DNA of 40,123 bases from an uncultured Fibrobacter sp. (GTDB lineage Bacteria > Fibrobacterota > Fibrobacteria > Fibrobacterales > Fibrobacteraceae): assembly GCA_946183925.1 (NCBI GenBank), contig CAMHDS010000012.1, positions 1 through 40,123 of the forward strand, in the 5' to 3' direction. The notes under the pieces are model-generated. The model had not been told where the DNA came from. It saw only the letters and a list, made by a program, of their open reading frames with translations, and searched no databases. Positions 40,111-40,123 of this stretch are shown in pieces (position 1 is the first letter of the stretch; each line of letters starts with the position of its first letter). Made by a program: the position numbers and the translations under genes.

Positions 40111-40123
40111 ATGGGTAGATGTT

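Overview
The window looks like a chromosome segment of a gut or rumen Fibrobacter (Fibrobacterota). The evidence is a lipoprotein carrying the 'Fibrobacter succinogenes major paralogous domain', two secreted proteins with C-terminal type IX-like sorting tails (one a GH26 mannanase with a CBM35-like module), and a succinyl-CoA:acetate-type CoA-transferase. No tools were run; every family call rests on reading motifs by eye.

Layout. 1-272 is the 3' end of valS. 353-4000 is a small AT-richer accessory island: a VapBC-like pair, a diverged second copy of the valS 3' end, a DinJ/YafQ-like pair, a candidate structured RNA with its own promoter and terminator, and an OLD-family ATPase/TOPRIM nuclease, followed by a lipoprotein. 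5833-12579 (minus) is a run of TolC, HlyD, two ABC-2 permeases, a YugP-like metallopeptidase, a small CxxC/coiled-coil protein and an alpha/beta hydrolase; no ATPase gene is present. 12750-15505 (plus) is a translationally coupled CoA-transferase and acyltransferase. 15507-21205 (minus) is a compact DUF4956 / HlyD / TolC-like / VTC-domain / lamin-tail lipoprotein cluster, which reads as an envelope-spanning system built around a polyphosphate-polymerase-type enzyme. 21425-29091 (minus) holds a DASS/SLC13 carboxylate transporter and a 1962-residue secreted protein. 29335-34515 holds an FHA-GGDEF diguanylate cyclase, a MATE exporter, a small lipoprotein, a NAT-like Cys-His-Asp protein and a conserved hypothetical. 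34538-36776 (minus) is mnmE plus a GRP-family sugar transporter. 37062-39886 (plus) is an aldose 1-epimerase and the GH26 mannanase. A tRNA-Ser(CGA) closes the window.

Two features run through the whole window. First, there are dispersed low-complexity arrays whose sequences differ but which nearly all keep a 7-bp period. They sit in intergenic regions, reach the -10 box of two genes, supply the stop codon of one, and lie in frame inside two others (a NAT-like gene and mnmE). Second, several genes have a TATATT/TATCTT -10 box only 6-10 nt before the ATG with no Shine-Dalgarno, which suggests leaderless transcripts. Where full promoters can be read, they fit TTGNNN, 17 bp, TATATT.
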